A stretch of 41,030 nucleotides of DNA from Pleurocapsales cyanobacterium LEGE 10410 (GTDB lineage Bacteria; Cyanobacteriota; Cyanobacteriia; Cyanobacteriales; Xenococcaceae): NCBI GenBank assembly GCA_015207195.1, contig JADEXJ010000042.1, positions 1 to 41,030 of the forward strand, in the 5' to 3' direction. Positions 31,996 to 40,980 of the stretch are shown here, piece by piece. A model generated the notes under the pieces. It did no database searches. It worked only from the letters and a program-made list of their open reading frames with translations, and had not been told where the DNA came from. Positions within the stretch are counted from its first letter, which is position 1. Every line of letters starts with the position of its first letter. The position numbers and the translations under genes were made by a program.

Positions 31996-32337
31996 TCAGC
32001 TTAGTTCTACATCAACCCGATCGTTACTATTTTTGTTGCCTTTGCTTGGTACATCGGTAACAACCTTTAAATGAGCCACGTTAATTACGCCTACAGTAAC
32101 TTCCAAAGTAACTCGCTCACTATTAATATCTTTTTGCCGTACTTCGTCTCCAGCAATTTGTAAAATATTTAAAGCCTGAGACACTGCACCCTGAATTGCC
32201 TCCTCGGTCAACTCTTCTGCTTGACCATTGGTGACATTGGAAACTTGGTTAGCAACTTTTTTTCCCGTTTTCTCAACGGCATTGGTAACTTTGTTGATTA
32301 GCTTTCCGCTTTGCTGAGGTATATTGTTCAGATCCAT
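31996..32337 (-). CDS. Small soluble protein, unknown function
   Basis: The ATG at 32337 gives 113 aa (MDLNNIPQQSGKLINKVTNA); a GTG at 32379 would add 14 residues. The N-terminal half is lysine- and asparagine-rich and helical, with TNAVEKTGKKVANQVSNV resembling LEA- or CsbD-like amphipathic helices. The C-terminal half (about residues 75-110) is strand-like (RVTLEVTVGVINVAHLKVVT). I do not recognise a family. It converges with the four-helix-bundle gene 50 bp away and is divergent from the phytochrome gene. Confidence 0.6.
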   Translation of the reverse strand: MDLNNIPQQSGKLINKVTNAVEKTGKKVANQVSNVTNGQAEELTEEAIQGAVSQALNILQIAGDEVRQKDINSERVTLEVTVGVINVAHLKVVTDVPSKGNKNSNDRVDVELS

Positions 32338-32519
32338 TTTTTTGTGTCCATTAAACAACCGCTTCTCTAAGTTCACCACGAAGCAGAGTAAAATTCATCA
32401 TCCGAAAGATAGCGATCGAAAGTATTTTCCTGCTTCTTCTGTATGACCACTGGTTTTTCCTTGCTAAACTGTAAATTTATACTAAAAAATCTGAGATTAT
32501 TTTCACTGATTCCTAATTC

Positions 32520-34844
32520 ATGACTACGTATTCAAAATCTCAAAAAATTCTGGCAGCGACTACCGATTTCGATTTACAAGATGTCAATCTCACCAACTGC
32601 GATCGCGAACCGATCCATATTCCCAATTTAATTCAGCCCCACGGAGTTTTGTTAGCAGTCTCGGCTACTGAATATAAGATTTTGCAAGTTAGCCTGAATA
32701 CGCTGGACATATTGGGCAGAGAACCCCAAAGCCTATTAAATCAATCCTTAAGTGAACTGTTAGGAGAAAAACAGGTTTGGGCAATTAAAGGCTGCCTGGC
32801 AGAAGATTTTGAGCAGATCAACCCTTTGTCGGTCAACCTAACGGGTGAAGGGAAAGAACTGACTTTTAAAGCGATCGTCCATAGTTATGAAGATATTGTT
32901 TTAGTCGAACTCGAACCCAGTCAATCAAATAAGGAAGTAAATTTTTTCGATTTTTATAAATTAGTCAAAAGCCCGATCACTAGAATTCAAAATACCTTTA
33001 CTTTAGAAGAACTTTGTAACACCATAGCTACAGAAGTCAGGCAAATAACGGGCTTTGATCGCGTCATGGTATATCGTTTCGACCGAGAGGGTGCGGGACA
33101 GGTGATTGCTGAAGCAGCACGACAAGATCTTGAACCCTTTTTAGGACTCCACTATCCTGCTACTGATATTCCCAAGCAGGCAAAACATCTTTATACCCTA
33201 AATTTCCTTCGTTTGATTCCCGACGCTACTTATGAACCAGTGGGATTAATCCCGCAGTTTAATCCTCTGACTCAAAAACCTTTAGATTTGAGTATGTCAG
33301 TTTTGCGTAGCGTGTCGCCTCTACATACAGAATATCTAGCCAATATGGGCGTGGCAGCTTCGATGTCTATATCGTTACTCAAAAACAAACGGCTTTGGGG
33401 CTTGATTGCCTGTCATCATAATACGCCCAAGCAAGTTTCCTATGAAACTCGTACCGTTTGTGAATTGCTCGGACAGGTAGTTTCCTTTGAGTTGGCTAAT
33501 AAAGAAGACAATCAGGATTTAGACTACAGAATGAAGCTCAAGTCTATTCAATCTAAATTTGTCGAGACTATTTCTCAAGCGGAAGAATTAAAAGCTGGCT
33601 TGACTCAAAACCCCGCTCATCTACTAGATTTAGTGGGTGCAACGGGTGTAGCATTGTCTTTTGGAGCAGAAACTACTCTCATCGGCAAGACTCCCGATGA
33701 AAGAGCAATCCAAGCTATGCTCCCCTGGTTGGAAACTCAGTTTGATGAAGAAGTAGTATACGAGACTAATTCTTTAGCCCAAGTTTATCCTGCTGCGGAG
33801 GCAAACAACGAGGTTGCTAGTGGATTATTGGCTTTACTAATTTCTCGCGTCCAAAAAACCTTTATTATCTGGTTTCGTCCCGAAGTAATTCAAACTGTAG
33901 ATTGGGGTGGTAATCCCCACAAACCATCAGACATCGATGAACAGGGAAATTTAAGATTGTTGCCCCGTAAGTCTTTTGCCAAGTGGCAGGAAACCGTGAG
34001 ATGTAAATCTTTGCCGTGGAAAAGCTGTGAGGTAGAAGCAGCACTAGAGTTGCGTAGCTCGATAGTTAGTATCATACTGCGTAAAGCGGACGAACTAGCT
34101 CAGGTCAATAAAGAGTTAACTCGCAGCAACGTCGAATTGGATTCCTTTGCCTATATTGCTTCTCACGACTTAAAAGAACCACTACGAGGTATTTATAACT
34201 ATTCCAGCTTTTTAATCGAAGATTACGGTCAAACTCTCGACTCTGAAGGGGTAGATAAACTAAACACCCTGATGCGGTTGACTCATCGCATGGAAGATTT
34301 AATCAATTCTTTACTGCACTATTCTCGTTTGGGTAGATCCGAGCTTCAGGTGCAGCCTGTGGATCTAAATCAGCTAGTTGCTGGAGTTCTTGACGTACTC
34401 AAGGTCAGCAAAAGAGACAAACAGGTACGGTTTGATATTCCTCGTCCTCTGCCCACAGTAAGTTGCGATCGCACTCAGGTAAGCGAGCTATTTACTAATT
34501 TGATCAGTAACGGCATTAAATATAATCAGAAATCTGAAAAAATTATTGAGATTGGCTATTTAGATCCTCAGCACAATCCTACAATAATGAAAACCCTAGA
34601 GAGTCTCAACAAGCTGGAACTGCCCACGGTTTTTTATGTCCGTGACAATGGTATTGGGATTCGTGAAAAACACCTAGAGTCTATTTTCCGTATTTTCAAA
34701 CGTTTACATGGACAAAACAAATATGGTGGCGGTACGGGGGCAGGCTTGACTATTGCCAAAAAAATTGTCGAACGTCATGGAGGCGAGATCTGGGTAGAAT
34801 CAGTTTATCGAGAAGGCAGTACTTTTTATTTTACCTTGCAGTAA
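32520..34844 (+). CDS. Bacteriophytochrome-type (biliverdin-binding) histidine kinase
   Basis: The 774-aa photoreceptor has the order PAS (about 25-130), GAF (about 160-325), PHY (about 335-510), HisKA and ATPase. The DIP motif is present (YPATDIP, D216). The GAF cysteine that binds phycocyanobilin in Cph1 is replaced by Leu268 (LRSVSPLHTEYL, with the conserved His269). An N-terminal cysteine, C27 in NCDREPIHIP, matches the biliverdin-binding site of bacteriophytochromes. The PHY tongue has the PRxSF motif (482-486). The kinase histidine is H549 in ASHDLKEPLRG, and the ATP site has NGIGIREKH and GTGAGLTIAKKI. It should sense red/far-red light. An Rcp-type regulator follows 9 bp later. Confidence 0.95.
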   Translation: MTTYSKSQKILAATTDFDLQDVNLTNCDREPIHIPNLIQPHGVLLAVSATEYKILQVSLNTLDILGREPQSLLNQSLSELLGEKQVWAIKGCLAEDFEQINPLSVNLTGEGKELTFKAIVHSYEDIVLVELEPSQSNKEVNFFDFYKLVKSPITRIQNTFTLEELCNTIATEVRQITGFDRVMVYRFDREGAGQVIAEAARQDLEPFLGLHYPATDIPKQAKHLYTLNFLRLIPDATYEPVGLIPQFNPLTQKPLDLSMSVLRSVSPLHTEYLANMGVAASMSISLLKNKRLWGLIACHHNTPKQVSYETRTVCELLGQVVSFELANKEDNQDLDYRMKLKSIQSKFVETISQAEELKAGLTQNPAHLLDLVGATGVALSFGAETTLIGKTPDERAIQAMLPWLETQFDEEVVYETNSLAQVYPAAEANNEVASGLLALLISRVQKTFIIWFRPEVIQTVDWGGNPHKPSDIDEQGNLRLLPRKSFAKWQETVRCKSLPWKSCEVEAALELRSSIVSIILRKADELAQVNKELTRSNVELDSFAYIASHDLKEPLRGIYNYSSFLIEDYGQTLDSEGVDKLNTLMRLTHRMEDLINSLLHYSRLGRSELQVQPVDLNQLVAGVLDVLKVSKRDKQVRFDIPRPLPTVSCDRTQVSELFTNLISNGIKYNQKSEKIIEIGYLDPQHNPTIMKTLESLNKLELPTVFYVRDNGIGIREKHLESIFRIFKRLHGQNKYGGGTGAGLTIAKKIVERHGGEIWVESVYREGSTFYFTLQ

Positions 34845-34853
34845 TTATTGTTA

Positions 34854-35306
34854 ATGAAACAGAGCCAGAAACCACTATTAATTGTTGAAGACAGCGATGA
34901 AGATTTTGCAGCTTTGTCTAGAACCATCGCCAAGGCAAACATCCACAGCTCGATCTATCGCTGCGAAGATGGAGAAGATGCCCTAGAATTTCTCTATCAC
35001 GAGGGGGCATATCAAGATCCTAGGATGTATCCCCGTCCTGCTTTGATCTTACTAGATCTAAACTTACCAGGTACGGATGGTAGAGATGTCTTAAATAATC
35101 TCAAACAAGATGCCGAACTCAGAAGTATTCCTGTAATAGTTTTAACTACTTCTTCTAATCCTAAAGATATTGAATCTTGTTATCGTCAAGGTGCCAGTGG
35201 TTATTTGGTCAAACCAATGAACCTAAGTAAGCTGAGACAGTTAGTAGAAACTTTCCTCGAATACTGGTTTAGGACAGTAGAGTTGCCCCCAATGGCTAAT
35301 AATTAA
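34854..35306 (+). CDS. Rcp-type single-domain response regulator
   Basis: The 150-aa protein (ATG 34854; TTG 34848 is also in frame) is a stand-alone CheY-like receiver. The acidic pocket is EDSDED at 12-17. The phospho-acceptor is D68 in LILLDLNLPGTDG, followed by the conserved Thr/Ser in VIVLTTSSNPKD and the Lys of GYLVKPMN. The tail (LVETFLEYWFRTVELP) is the extended C-terminus typical of Rcp1, the partner of cyanobacterial phytochromes. It starts 9 bp after the phytochrome gene and is almost certainly its phosphotransfer partner. No output domain is present, so it acts by protein interaction. Confidence 0.95.
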   Translation: MKQSQKPLLIVEDSDEDFAALSRTIAKANIHSSIYRCEDGEDALEFLYHEGAYQDPRMYPRPALILLDLNLPGTDGRDVLNNLKQDAELRSIPVIVLTTSSNPKDIESCYRQGASGYLVKPMNLSKLRQLVETFLEYWFRTVELPPMANN

Positions 35307-35325
35307 CCCAAGTTGGGGTTGATAG

Positions 35326-37461
35326 CTAGAGCTCAAAATCTTCTCTAATTAAGGAATGAAGCTTATTTGATTTATTCCAGGTGAAATAAAAGGTTGCTCC
35401 CTTACCTAGCTGTGACTCTACTCGAATCGAATTACCCCGCTCTTCGAGGATCTTTTTGACTATAGACAAGCCAATACCCGTGCTTTCAAAAGTGTCTCTT
35501 GCCTGCAAAGTCTGAAAAATCTTAAAGATTCGTTCGTGATGTTCGGGTTCAATCCCAGGACCATCATCGGCAATGGCAAACTCATACATCTTACCGAGAT
35601 CTCGCACCGAGATCGCAATCGTACCCGTACTTTGATGATGATATTTAATCGCGTTGCTAATTAGATTAGAAAAAACCTGTTCTAGAGAAATAACGTCGGT
35701 TTTGAGAGTTGGCATTGGTGAGGCGATCGCAATTTTAAATTCAGGAGGAGGAGATAACGAATCGATTACCCTAGCTAACAAATCTTTAACTTGAATCACC
35801 TCAAGAGAATTGCTTTTGCGCCCCACGCGAGAATACCTTAACAAACCTTGAATCAAGCCATCCATCCGCTTGACGCGAGACTGCATCAGTGCCAAATGAT
35901 GCTGATTTTCTTCTGATAGTTGACCTTCCAAATCTTCGCTCAACCAAGATGCCAAATTGGCGATCGCCCTTAGGGGAGCTTTGAGATCGTGAGAGGTAAC
36001 GTAGGCAAAACGATCTAGTTCCTGGTTGCGTTTTTTGAGCAGTCTCGTGGCTTTGAGTAGCTCTTGGTTCGCCCAATTTAGTTCTTCTGCTCTTTCTCTT
36101 AGGGAGTTTTCCGTCTCGATTTGCTTGGTCAAATCTCGCATTACGGTAGAAATATACTCTACATCACCCTGAGGAGATTTGTGGGCAATAATTAGTTGGG
36201 AAACGGGTATTTCTCTACCATCTTTGGTTGACAGGGCAGTTTCTCCTAACCAAGTACCTTGTGTTAGGGCAGTGGAAATTCCTTCGTTTTGAACGAGATC
36301 GCACGCCCAGCTTGGATGATAGTCGGTGATCGTCAAATTATCGATATCAGCTTCATCTTTGACTCCGATAATTTGTTTCATTTGCGGATTATTCCAGATA
36401 ACTCGCCCTTCTACATCCGCCAGCCCAATATAATCTTCCGAAGCTTCTAAGACACTAACCAATCGTTCCAACTCCTCCTCAAGCTTCTTTCTCGCCGTTA
36501 ACTCAGTTTGCAAACTTTCAATTAATTCTGCCTGTTGAATGGCGATCGCCAACTGTACTGCGAGTTTGTCGAGCAATTCCACTTCATCTGTTTCCCAGTG
36601 ACGACTATGGCTACACTGATGGGCAATTAACAGACCCCAAAGACGGGAGGAAACTGGTTCTGAAGCCGATGGCACGAGTAAAACAGGAACAATTGCGTTA
36701 GCTTTAACCTGAAATTCTTCTAGCAAATTGAGATGACATTCAGTAAGCCCTGCTTCGTAAACATTATCGATTGCCAGAGTTTCTCCCTGCCTGTATTTAG
36801 TTGTACCTCCTTCCTGAAAGCAGCTATCAATTACCTTCATCCCCAAAGATTGTTTCCAGACCGATTTGACCGACTCGGCAACGATGTCGCCACTCATATC
36901 TGGGGCAAAACGATAGATAATCACGCGATCGCAATCGAGTAATAACTGTACTTCTTTGACGGCAGTATTAATGATTTCTAATACATCTAGGGACTGACGA
37001 ATTCTTAAGGCTGTTTCCGCAATCAATTGTTGTTGCTGCTGATTTTTAACCAACAGCTGTTTGAGGCGATACTGCTGGATCACATTGGCGATCGAGCTAA
37101 TCAAACTATTAGGAGTCAAGTTGCCCTTGACTAAATAGTCTTTGACTCCGCTTTTCATGGCTTCGACTGCCACCGCTTCGTTTCCCTGACCCGTCAGCAT
37201 GATAATTGGCGGAATTGGCATTCCTTGAGACTGAAGTTCGGCAACAAACTCCAAACCACTGAAGTCTGGCAGTAAGTAATCTAGCAAAATCAAGTCTGGC
37301 AGAGAATTTTTTAGTTCTTCTAAGCCCTCTTCCCCAGTTTCTGCCTCGGTGATTTTACAGCTAAACTGTGTCTGTTTACCTAAATAGCGACGATAAACTG
37401 CTCGATCTTCATCAGAGTCGTCTACTACAAGAAGATTAATTGGGTATTGAATGGCACTCAT
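35326..37461 (-). CDS. Hybrid histidine kinase with receiver and DXCF cyanobacteriochrome GAF
   Basis: From ATG 37461 (711 aa; the frame opens at TTG 37491) the order is receiver (about 8-130, phospho-acceptor D61 in LILLDYLLPDFSG), GAF (about 145-310), PAS (about 335-455), HisKA (H491 in VTSHDLKAPLRAI) and ATPase (DDGPGIEPEH, STGIGLSIVKKI). The GAF has cyanobacteriochrome hallmarks: RVIIYRFAPDMSGDIVAESV, the DSCF motif (D212, C214), the canonical bilin-binding C242-H243 in TECHL, and LWGLLIAHQCS. DXCF members use the second cysteine for violet/blue- to green-absorbing states. A receiver placed before the sensor suggests control by another kinase. It converges with the Rcp gene 20 bp away. 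Confidence 0.9.
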   Translation of the reverse strand: MSAIQYPINLLVVDDSDEDRAVYRRYLGKQTQFSCKITEAETGEEGLEELKNSLPDLILLDYLLPDFSGLEFVAELQSQGMPIPPIIMLTGQGNEAVAVEAMKSGVKDYLVKGNLTPNSLISSIANVIQQYRLKQLLVKNQQQQQLIAETALRIRQSLDVLEIINTAVKEVQLLLDCDRVIIYRFAPDMSGDIVAESVKSVWKQSLGMKVIDSCFQEGGTTKYRQGETLAIDNVYEAGLTECHLNLLEEFQVKANAIVPVLLVPSASEPVSSRLWGLLIAHQCSHSRHWETDEVELLDKLAVQLAIAIQQAELIESLQTELTARKKLEEELERLVSVLEASEDYIGLADVEGRVIWNNPQMKQIIGVKDEADIDNLTITDYHPSWACDLVQNEGISTALTQGTWLGETALSTKDGREIPVSQLIIAHKSPQGDVEYISTVMRDLTKQIETENSLRERAEELNWANQELLKATRLLKKRNQELDRFAYVTSHDLKAPLRAIANLASWLSEDLEGQLSEENQHHLALMQSRVKRMDGLIQGLLRYSRVGRKSNSLEVIQVKDLLARVIDSLSPPPEFKIAIASPMPTLKTDVISLEQVFSNLISNAIKYHHQSTGTIAISVRDLGKMYEFAIADDGPGIEPEHHERIFKIFQTLQARDTFESTGIGLSIVKKILEERGNSIRVESQLGKGATFYFTWNKSNKLHSLIREDFEL

Positions 37462-37803
37462 CGATGTCGATACCGAGGATTTATTTGACAAGGCAGTTAG
37501 ATTAACGATTTTAATAGCTCTAGGCAGATAAGAGATGGGGCAGATAGCTAAAAGTCAACAGCTTAATATCTTATCGAAGATTGTTGGTTGATGTTAGATA
37601 TATCAAAATACCAATCGCTCTGGTATAGCTTCAAGCTTAATACTTGTTAACCAAGAATACTTTTGTAACCTACAGCTACCATTATTCAATCTATCACAAG
37701 AAAGATGTTGACAACTAAATTAGTGATTGTAGTGCAGCGCGATCGCTATTTGCACGCCATTAAAGATTACTGTAAACAACTTATAAACTACATTAACAGC
37801 AGC
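37462..37803. other. Upstream region of the hybrid kinase
   Basis: This 342-bp gap between two minus-strand genes must contain the promoter of the hybrid kinase. It holds a HIP1 site near 37739-37746 and AT-rich sequence. A plus-strand frame of 122 codons from 37705 is mostly the complement of the antiporter gene and was rejected. Nothing else was recognised. Confidence 0.5.
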
Positions 37804-39030
37804 TTAAGATTGACCTTCCTTGGCTTTTTCATACCAATTCATCAGAGGAAAAGCAGTAATTCCATGAGAGATTATAGACAAAACTATTACCGTGTAGGTA
37901 ATCCAGGCAAGTTGTTCGGCGGGGTCTCCCGTAACTCCTTTACCAAGAGCATAAGCAAGATAATAAATCGAACCCAAACCGCGAATACCAAACCACCCCA
38001 TCAAACTTCGAGTTTTTCCTTCCAAATCGCTACCCAGGGTAGCCAACCAAACACCAACAGGGCGTATAACTAAAAATAACAACCCTGAAACAAACAGAGA
38101 CTCTCCTGCGTGTTTAACCATTGGCTCGAATAATAAAAGCGTTCCTAAAAGAACAATCGCCGTTACCTCCAAGAGCTTTTCAACCTGTTCGGTAAACTCC
38201 AACTGTGCCAATCGTTTTTCGTGACGACCAAAATAGCTACGCTGTGCCACTAAACCTGCAACAAACACGGCTAAAAATCCATAACCATTAACCAATTCGG
38301 TTAGGGAGTAAGTCAACAAAATCATACTCAAAGCCACAAAATCTTCCAATAGATCGTCCGCCTCACGGCGTTGTTGCAAAGTATGGTCGATCCAAACTAC
38401 AGTTTTAGCCACCAAAATTCCCATCACAATCCCAACTGCGATCGCCCAAAACAAATCTATGCCGACCCAACTTTTAAACCAGTTATCCCAATTAGGATCT
38501 TTAAAGGCATAAATGCCAAAATAAACAAAAGGGAAAGCTAGAGAATCATTCAACCCTCCTTCTGAAGTTAAGGCAAAACGCAACTCATCCTTGTCCTTGA
38601 CATGAGCTAGCTGTACCTCCGAGGCAAGTACGGGGTCGGTAGGGGCAAGAATTGCACCCAACAAGATTGCAGCCCCCCAGCCCATACCCAAAACATAATG
38701 AGCCGTTACTGCCAGAGCTAAAATAGATAATGGCATTAACAATCCGATCAGTCTAATGGTAGATTGCCATGCCCAAAGTTTGAGCGGGCGATTTATTTTT
38801 AGTCCGCAGCCGAATACAGAAACAATGACGACAAATTCAGCCATTCTTTCTACAAACTGCGTTCCTGGTCTAATTTGAATCAACCCCAAGCCATAGGAAC
38901 CAAGTAAAACACCGACAACCAAGTAGATCAAGGCATAAGAAAGCGGAAGCCTCTCGATCCAACCCGAACCCAAAGTTACTGCCAACAACAGCAGTCCAAT
39001 CACCAACAGGTTGAGAATATAAGTATCCAT
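37804..39030 (-). CDS. Cation/proton antiporter (CPA1/NhaP type)
   Basis: The ATG at 39030 gives 408 aa; the frame opens at TTG 39051, seven codons earlier. About twelve hydrophobic segments are present. The ion-binding region LGAILAPTDPVLASEV carries the TDP motif of CPA1 antiporters, and TSEGGLNDSLAFPFVY is the acidic segment with the key Asp (the ND pair of NhaP/NHE). A later conserved stretch is WFGIRGLGSIYYLAY. The protein should exchange Na+ or K+ for H+ across the plasma or thylakoid membrane. It has no C-terminal cytosolic regulatory domain. It is followed on the same strand by the hybrid kinase but is separated by 342 bp. Confidence 0.93.
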   Translation of the reverse strand: MDTYILNLLVIGLLLLAVTLGSGWIERLPLSYALIYLVVGVLLGSYGLGLIQIRPGTQFVERMAEFVVIVSVFGCGLKINRPLKLWAWQSTIRLIGLLMPLSILALAVTAHYVLGMGWGAAILLGAILAPTDPVLASEVQLAHVKDKDELRFALTSEGGLNDSLAFPFVYFGIYAFKDPNWDNWFKSWVGIDLFWAIAVGIVMGILVAKTVVWIDHTLQQRREADDLLEDFVALSMILLTYSLTELVNGYGFLAVFVAGLVAQRSYFGRHEKRLAQLEFTEQVEKLLEVTAIVLLGTLLLFEPMVKHAGESLFVSGLLFLVIRPVGVWLATLGSDLEGKTRSLMGWFGIRGLGSIYYLAYALGKGVTGDPAEQLAWITYTVIVLSIISHGITAFPLMNWYEKAKEGQS

Positions 39031-39172
39031 TGTTCTGTTTATCAAGGTCAATTTAATTTATCTTGATGTTTGTGACAATTAAATCCCTTAATAGTTAGAT
39101 GTTCCAGCAGTATAGTCGTTCTGATTACTTCTGTCTGAAGAAACAAAAAGACAACGCCATCAACAACTAGAC

Positions 39173-39457
39173 TCAAATTTTTAACAAGGCTTGAGCAATT
39201 TGCTGTCGTTCCTGGGGCAAACTTAAGTTTGATTCTGGCTTACCACTACGCCGATACCAATAGCGCGCATTACTCAAGTCTCCTTCCACTCGATGTAGAT
39301 GAGCATGAACCCAAGCACTATCTCGATCGCTAGCAAAATCAATTAAAGAGTGAGATTTGTGCCAGTCATTGTGATAGACATACCATAATGCCTGAAGAGC
39401 CAGAGGATAACTTGTTATTTGCTGGGGGGTTTGTCGTACAAATTCTTCAATCGTCAT
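39173..39457 (-). CDS. Small conserved protein, unknown function
   Basis: The 94-aa protein is rich in Trp, Tyr and His: ALQALWYVYHNDWHKSHSLI, then SAWVHAHLHRVEGDLSNARY and WYRRSGKP. The pattern of two helical hairpins with conserved aromatic residues resembles a single tetratricopeptide-like unit. I know similar proteins only as uncharacterised. The His-rich HAHLHRVEGD could bind metal, but that is speculation. It starts 13 bp after the UMP synthase stop on the same strand, so it is probably in that operon. Confidence 0.8.
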   Translation of the reverse strand: MTIEEFVRQTPQQITSYPLALQALWYVYHNDWHKSHSLIDFASDRDSAWVHAHLHRVEGDLSNARYWYRRSGKPESNLSLPQERQQIAQALLKI

Positions 39458-39470
39458 ATTTCCCTAAAAT

Positions 39471-40907
39471 CTAATGATTTTCCTTAAAAGAATTGTATTG
39501 CTTCTGATTAATCCGTCCAGATTCGTAGAGTGTATCGGTGATTTCGGAGATACTTAATACTGAATAGGCATTGTAGCCATTAGCTGCCAAGCGATCTTTG
39601 ACCCCTCCTTCGTGGTCGATAAAAACGACAATATCTTCAATTTTCAAGCCTGCCGACTTCAATTTATCCGCACCTTCCATGACGCTTTTGCCACTGATTA
39701 AAATATCGTCAATGACCACTACTTTTTCTCCTGGATTAAAATTACCCTCGATCAAACGGCGTGTACCGTGCGCCTTGACTTCTTTACGGGGGAAAATCAT
39801 CGGACGCTGAAGATTTAGGGCTAATCCCGTGGCGGTAGGTAATGCACCATAGGGAATACCCGCAATGCGATCAAACTCAAGCTGTTGCACAATATCCCCA
39901 TAGGCTTGGAGAACTCGATCAAAAACGTGGGGGTTAGAAATTATTTTACGCAGGTCAATATAGTAAGAAAAAGTTGCCCCCGATGCTTGGACGTATTCTC
40001 CAAATAGCAGACAGCCAATGTCGAACAGTTCGAGAATTAAGTCCTGATAGGGATGCTGGGTCAATAAACATACGTCGGGTGTCCAAATTTCACAGGTCGC
40101 ACCCCGATCTATTTTCGATTTGCGGTAAGCATTAATCTGGTGATTGAGGTTGGCAACTTCCATAGCGAGATTTTTGTTGGCAAGAAAGTCTTGGGGAATA
40201 GGAATGAGTAATCCTTGTCCAGTACTATCTAATCCCGTATCGATCAGGGATTCTAAATTGCTATTATTACTCCACAGGCTGCGTAGTAAAATTGTTCTCT
40301 CTGGCGCGATCGCCCTAATTTTCCCCAACACTTTGGTATTAGTCGTACCTACCTCCAAAGCTAGCTGCTGGGGAGTCGCCCAAGTTTGAGCCTGTTTAAC
40401 TAAGTGTAGATAGAATGGCTGTTCTTGGGGATACCATTGTAAAGCTTCTGCTTGCGGGTTGGAAGTATGAACGAGGATAAATACCGCCTTGTCGGAATAA
40501 ACTAAAAAGGGTGCAGCATGATCTTGTCCTGCATAGGGAGTAAGAGTTACCGCATCAACCCCCCACTGTTCAAAAATAGTTTTGGCAAAAACCGTACTGG
40601 TGTTAAGATCGCCGTGTTTAGCATCGAGAATAATCGGTATAGATGGAGGAATCGCTGCCAAAATTCGCTCCAACAACTGCAACCCCACTATGCCCAAAGC
40701 TTGATAAAAACCCAATGTTGGCTTGTAGGCACAAACGCGATCGCCCGTCGAATCAATTACCCATAACAACCAGGCTTCTAGACGTTCGATTAAATCTCCA
40801 TCTTTTTGAAGATAGTCGGGAGACATCATTTCGGGGTTAGGGTCGAGTCCGACAATTAATAAACTGTTGTTAGTAGCGATCGCCCGTTCTAGTTTGTCAG
40901 CATTCAT
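39471..40907 (-). CDS. pyrFE: Bifunctional OMP decarboxylase / orotate phosphoribosyltransferase
   Basis: The 478-aa fusion catalyses the last two steps of UMP synthesis. The N-terminal half is OMP decarboxylase, with catalytic DAKHGD at 95-100 (D95, K97, D100), GLDPNPEM at about 20-27 and a VGTTN phosphate-site segment. The C-terminal half (about 290-478) is orotate phosphoribosyltransferase, with the PRPP-binding motif VVVIDDILISGKS near 396-408. The order (decarboxylase first) is the reverse of the eukaryotic UMP synthase and is known in cyanobacteria and some other bacteria. The ATG at 40907 follows GAAAAG on the minus strand. A small unknown gene follows 13 bp downstream. Confidence 0.95.
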   Translation of the reverse strand: MNADKLERAIATNNSLLIVGLDPNPEMMSPDYLQKDGDLIERLEAWLLWVIDSTGDRVCAYKPTLGFYQALGIVGLQLLERILAAIPPSIPIILDAKHGDLNTSTVFAKTIFEQWGVDAVTLTPYAGQDHAAPFLVYSDKAVFILVHTSNPQAEALQWYPQEQPFYLHLVKQAQTWATPQQLALEVGTTNTKVLGKIRAIAPERTILLRSLWSNNSNLESLIDTGLDSTGQGLLIPIPQDFLANKNLAMEVANLNHQINAYRKSKIDRGATCEIWTPDVCLLTQHPYQDLILELFDIGCLLFGEYVQASGATFSYYIDLRKIISNPHVFDRVLQAYGDIVQQLEFDRIAGIPYGALPTATGLALNLQRPMIFPRKEVKAHGTRRLIEGNFNPGEKVVVIDDILISGKSVMEGADKLKSAGLKIEDIVVFIDHEGGVKDRLAANGYNAYSVLSISEITDTLYESGRINQKQYNSFKENH

Positions 40908-40950
40908 CTTTTCTTCGCGAAGGAGACTCTCACTTTTAGTGATGAGACGG

Positions 40951-40980
40951 GGCGTTTAAACGCCAGGGAAACCACTGGCG
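40951..40980. repeat. Nested inverted repeats near the right edge
   Basis: GGCGTTTAAACGCC (40951-40964) is a perfect 14-bp palindrome. It overlaps a second inverted pair CGCCAG (40961-40966) / CTGGCG (40975-40980). It lies 44-73 bp upstream of the UMP synthase ATG. It may be a repeat element end, an operator or part of a leader. A related GCGTTTAAAG word occurs near 31383-31392 on the minus strand. Confidence 0.5.

Noticed and set aside
37705-38073. 122-codon plus-strand frame
   Set aside because: Mostly the complement of the antiporter gene; composition is not protein-like.
39598-40840. Four plus-strand frames of 65-82 codons
   Set aside because: All are antisense to the pyrimidine fusion gene.
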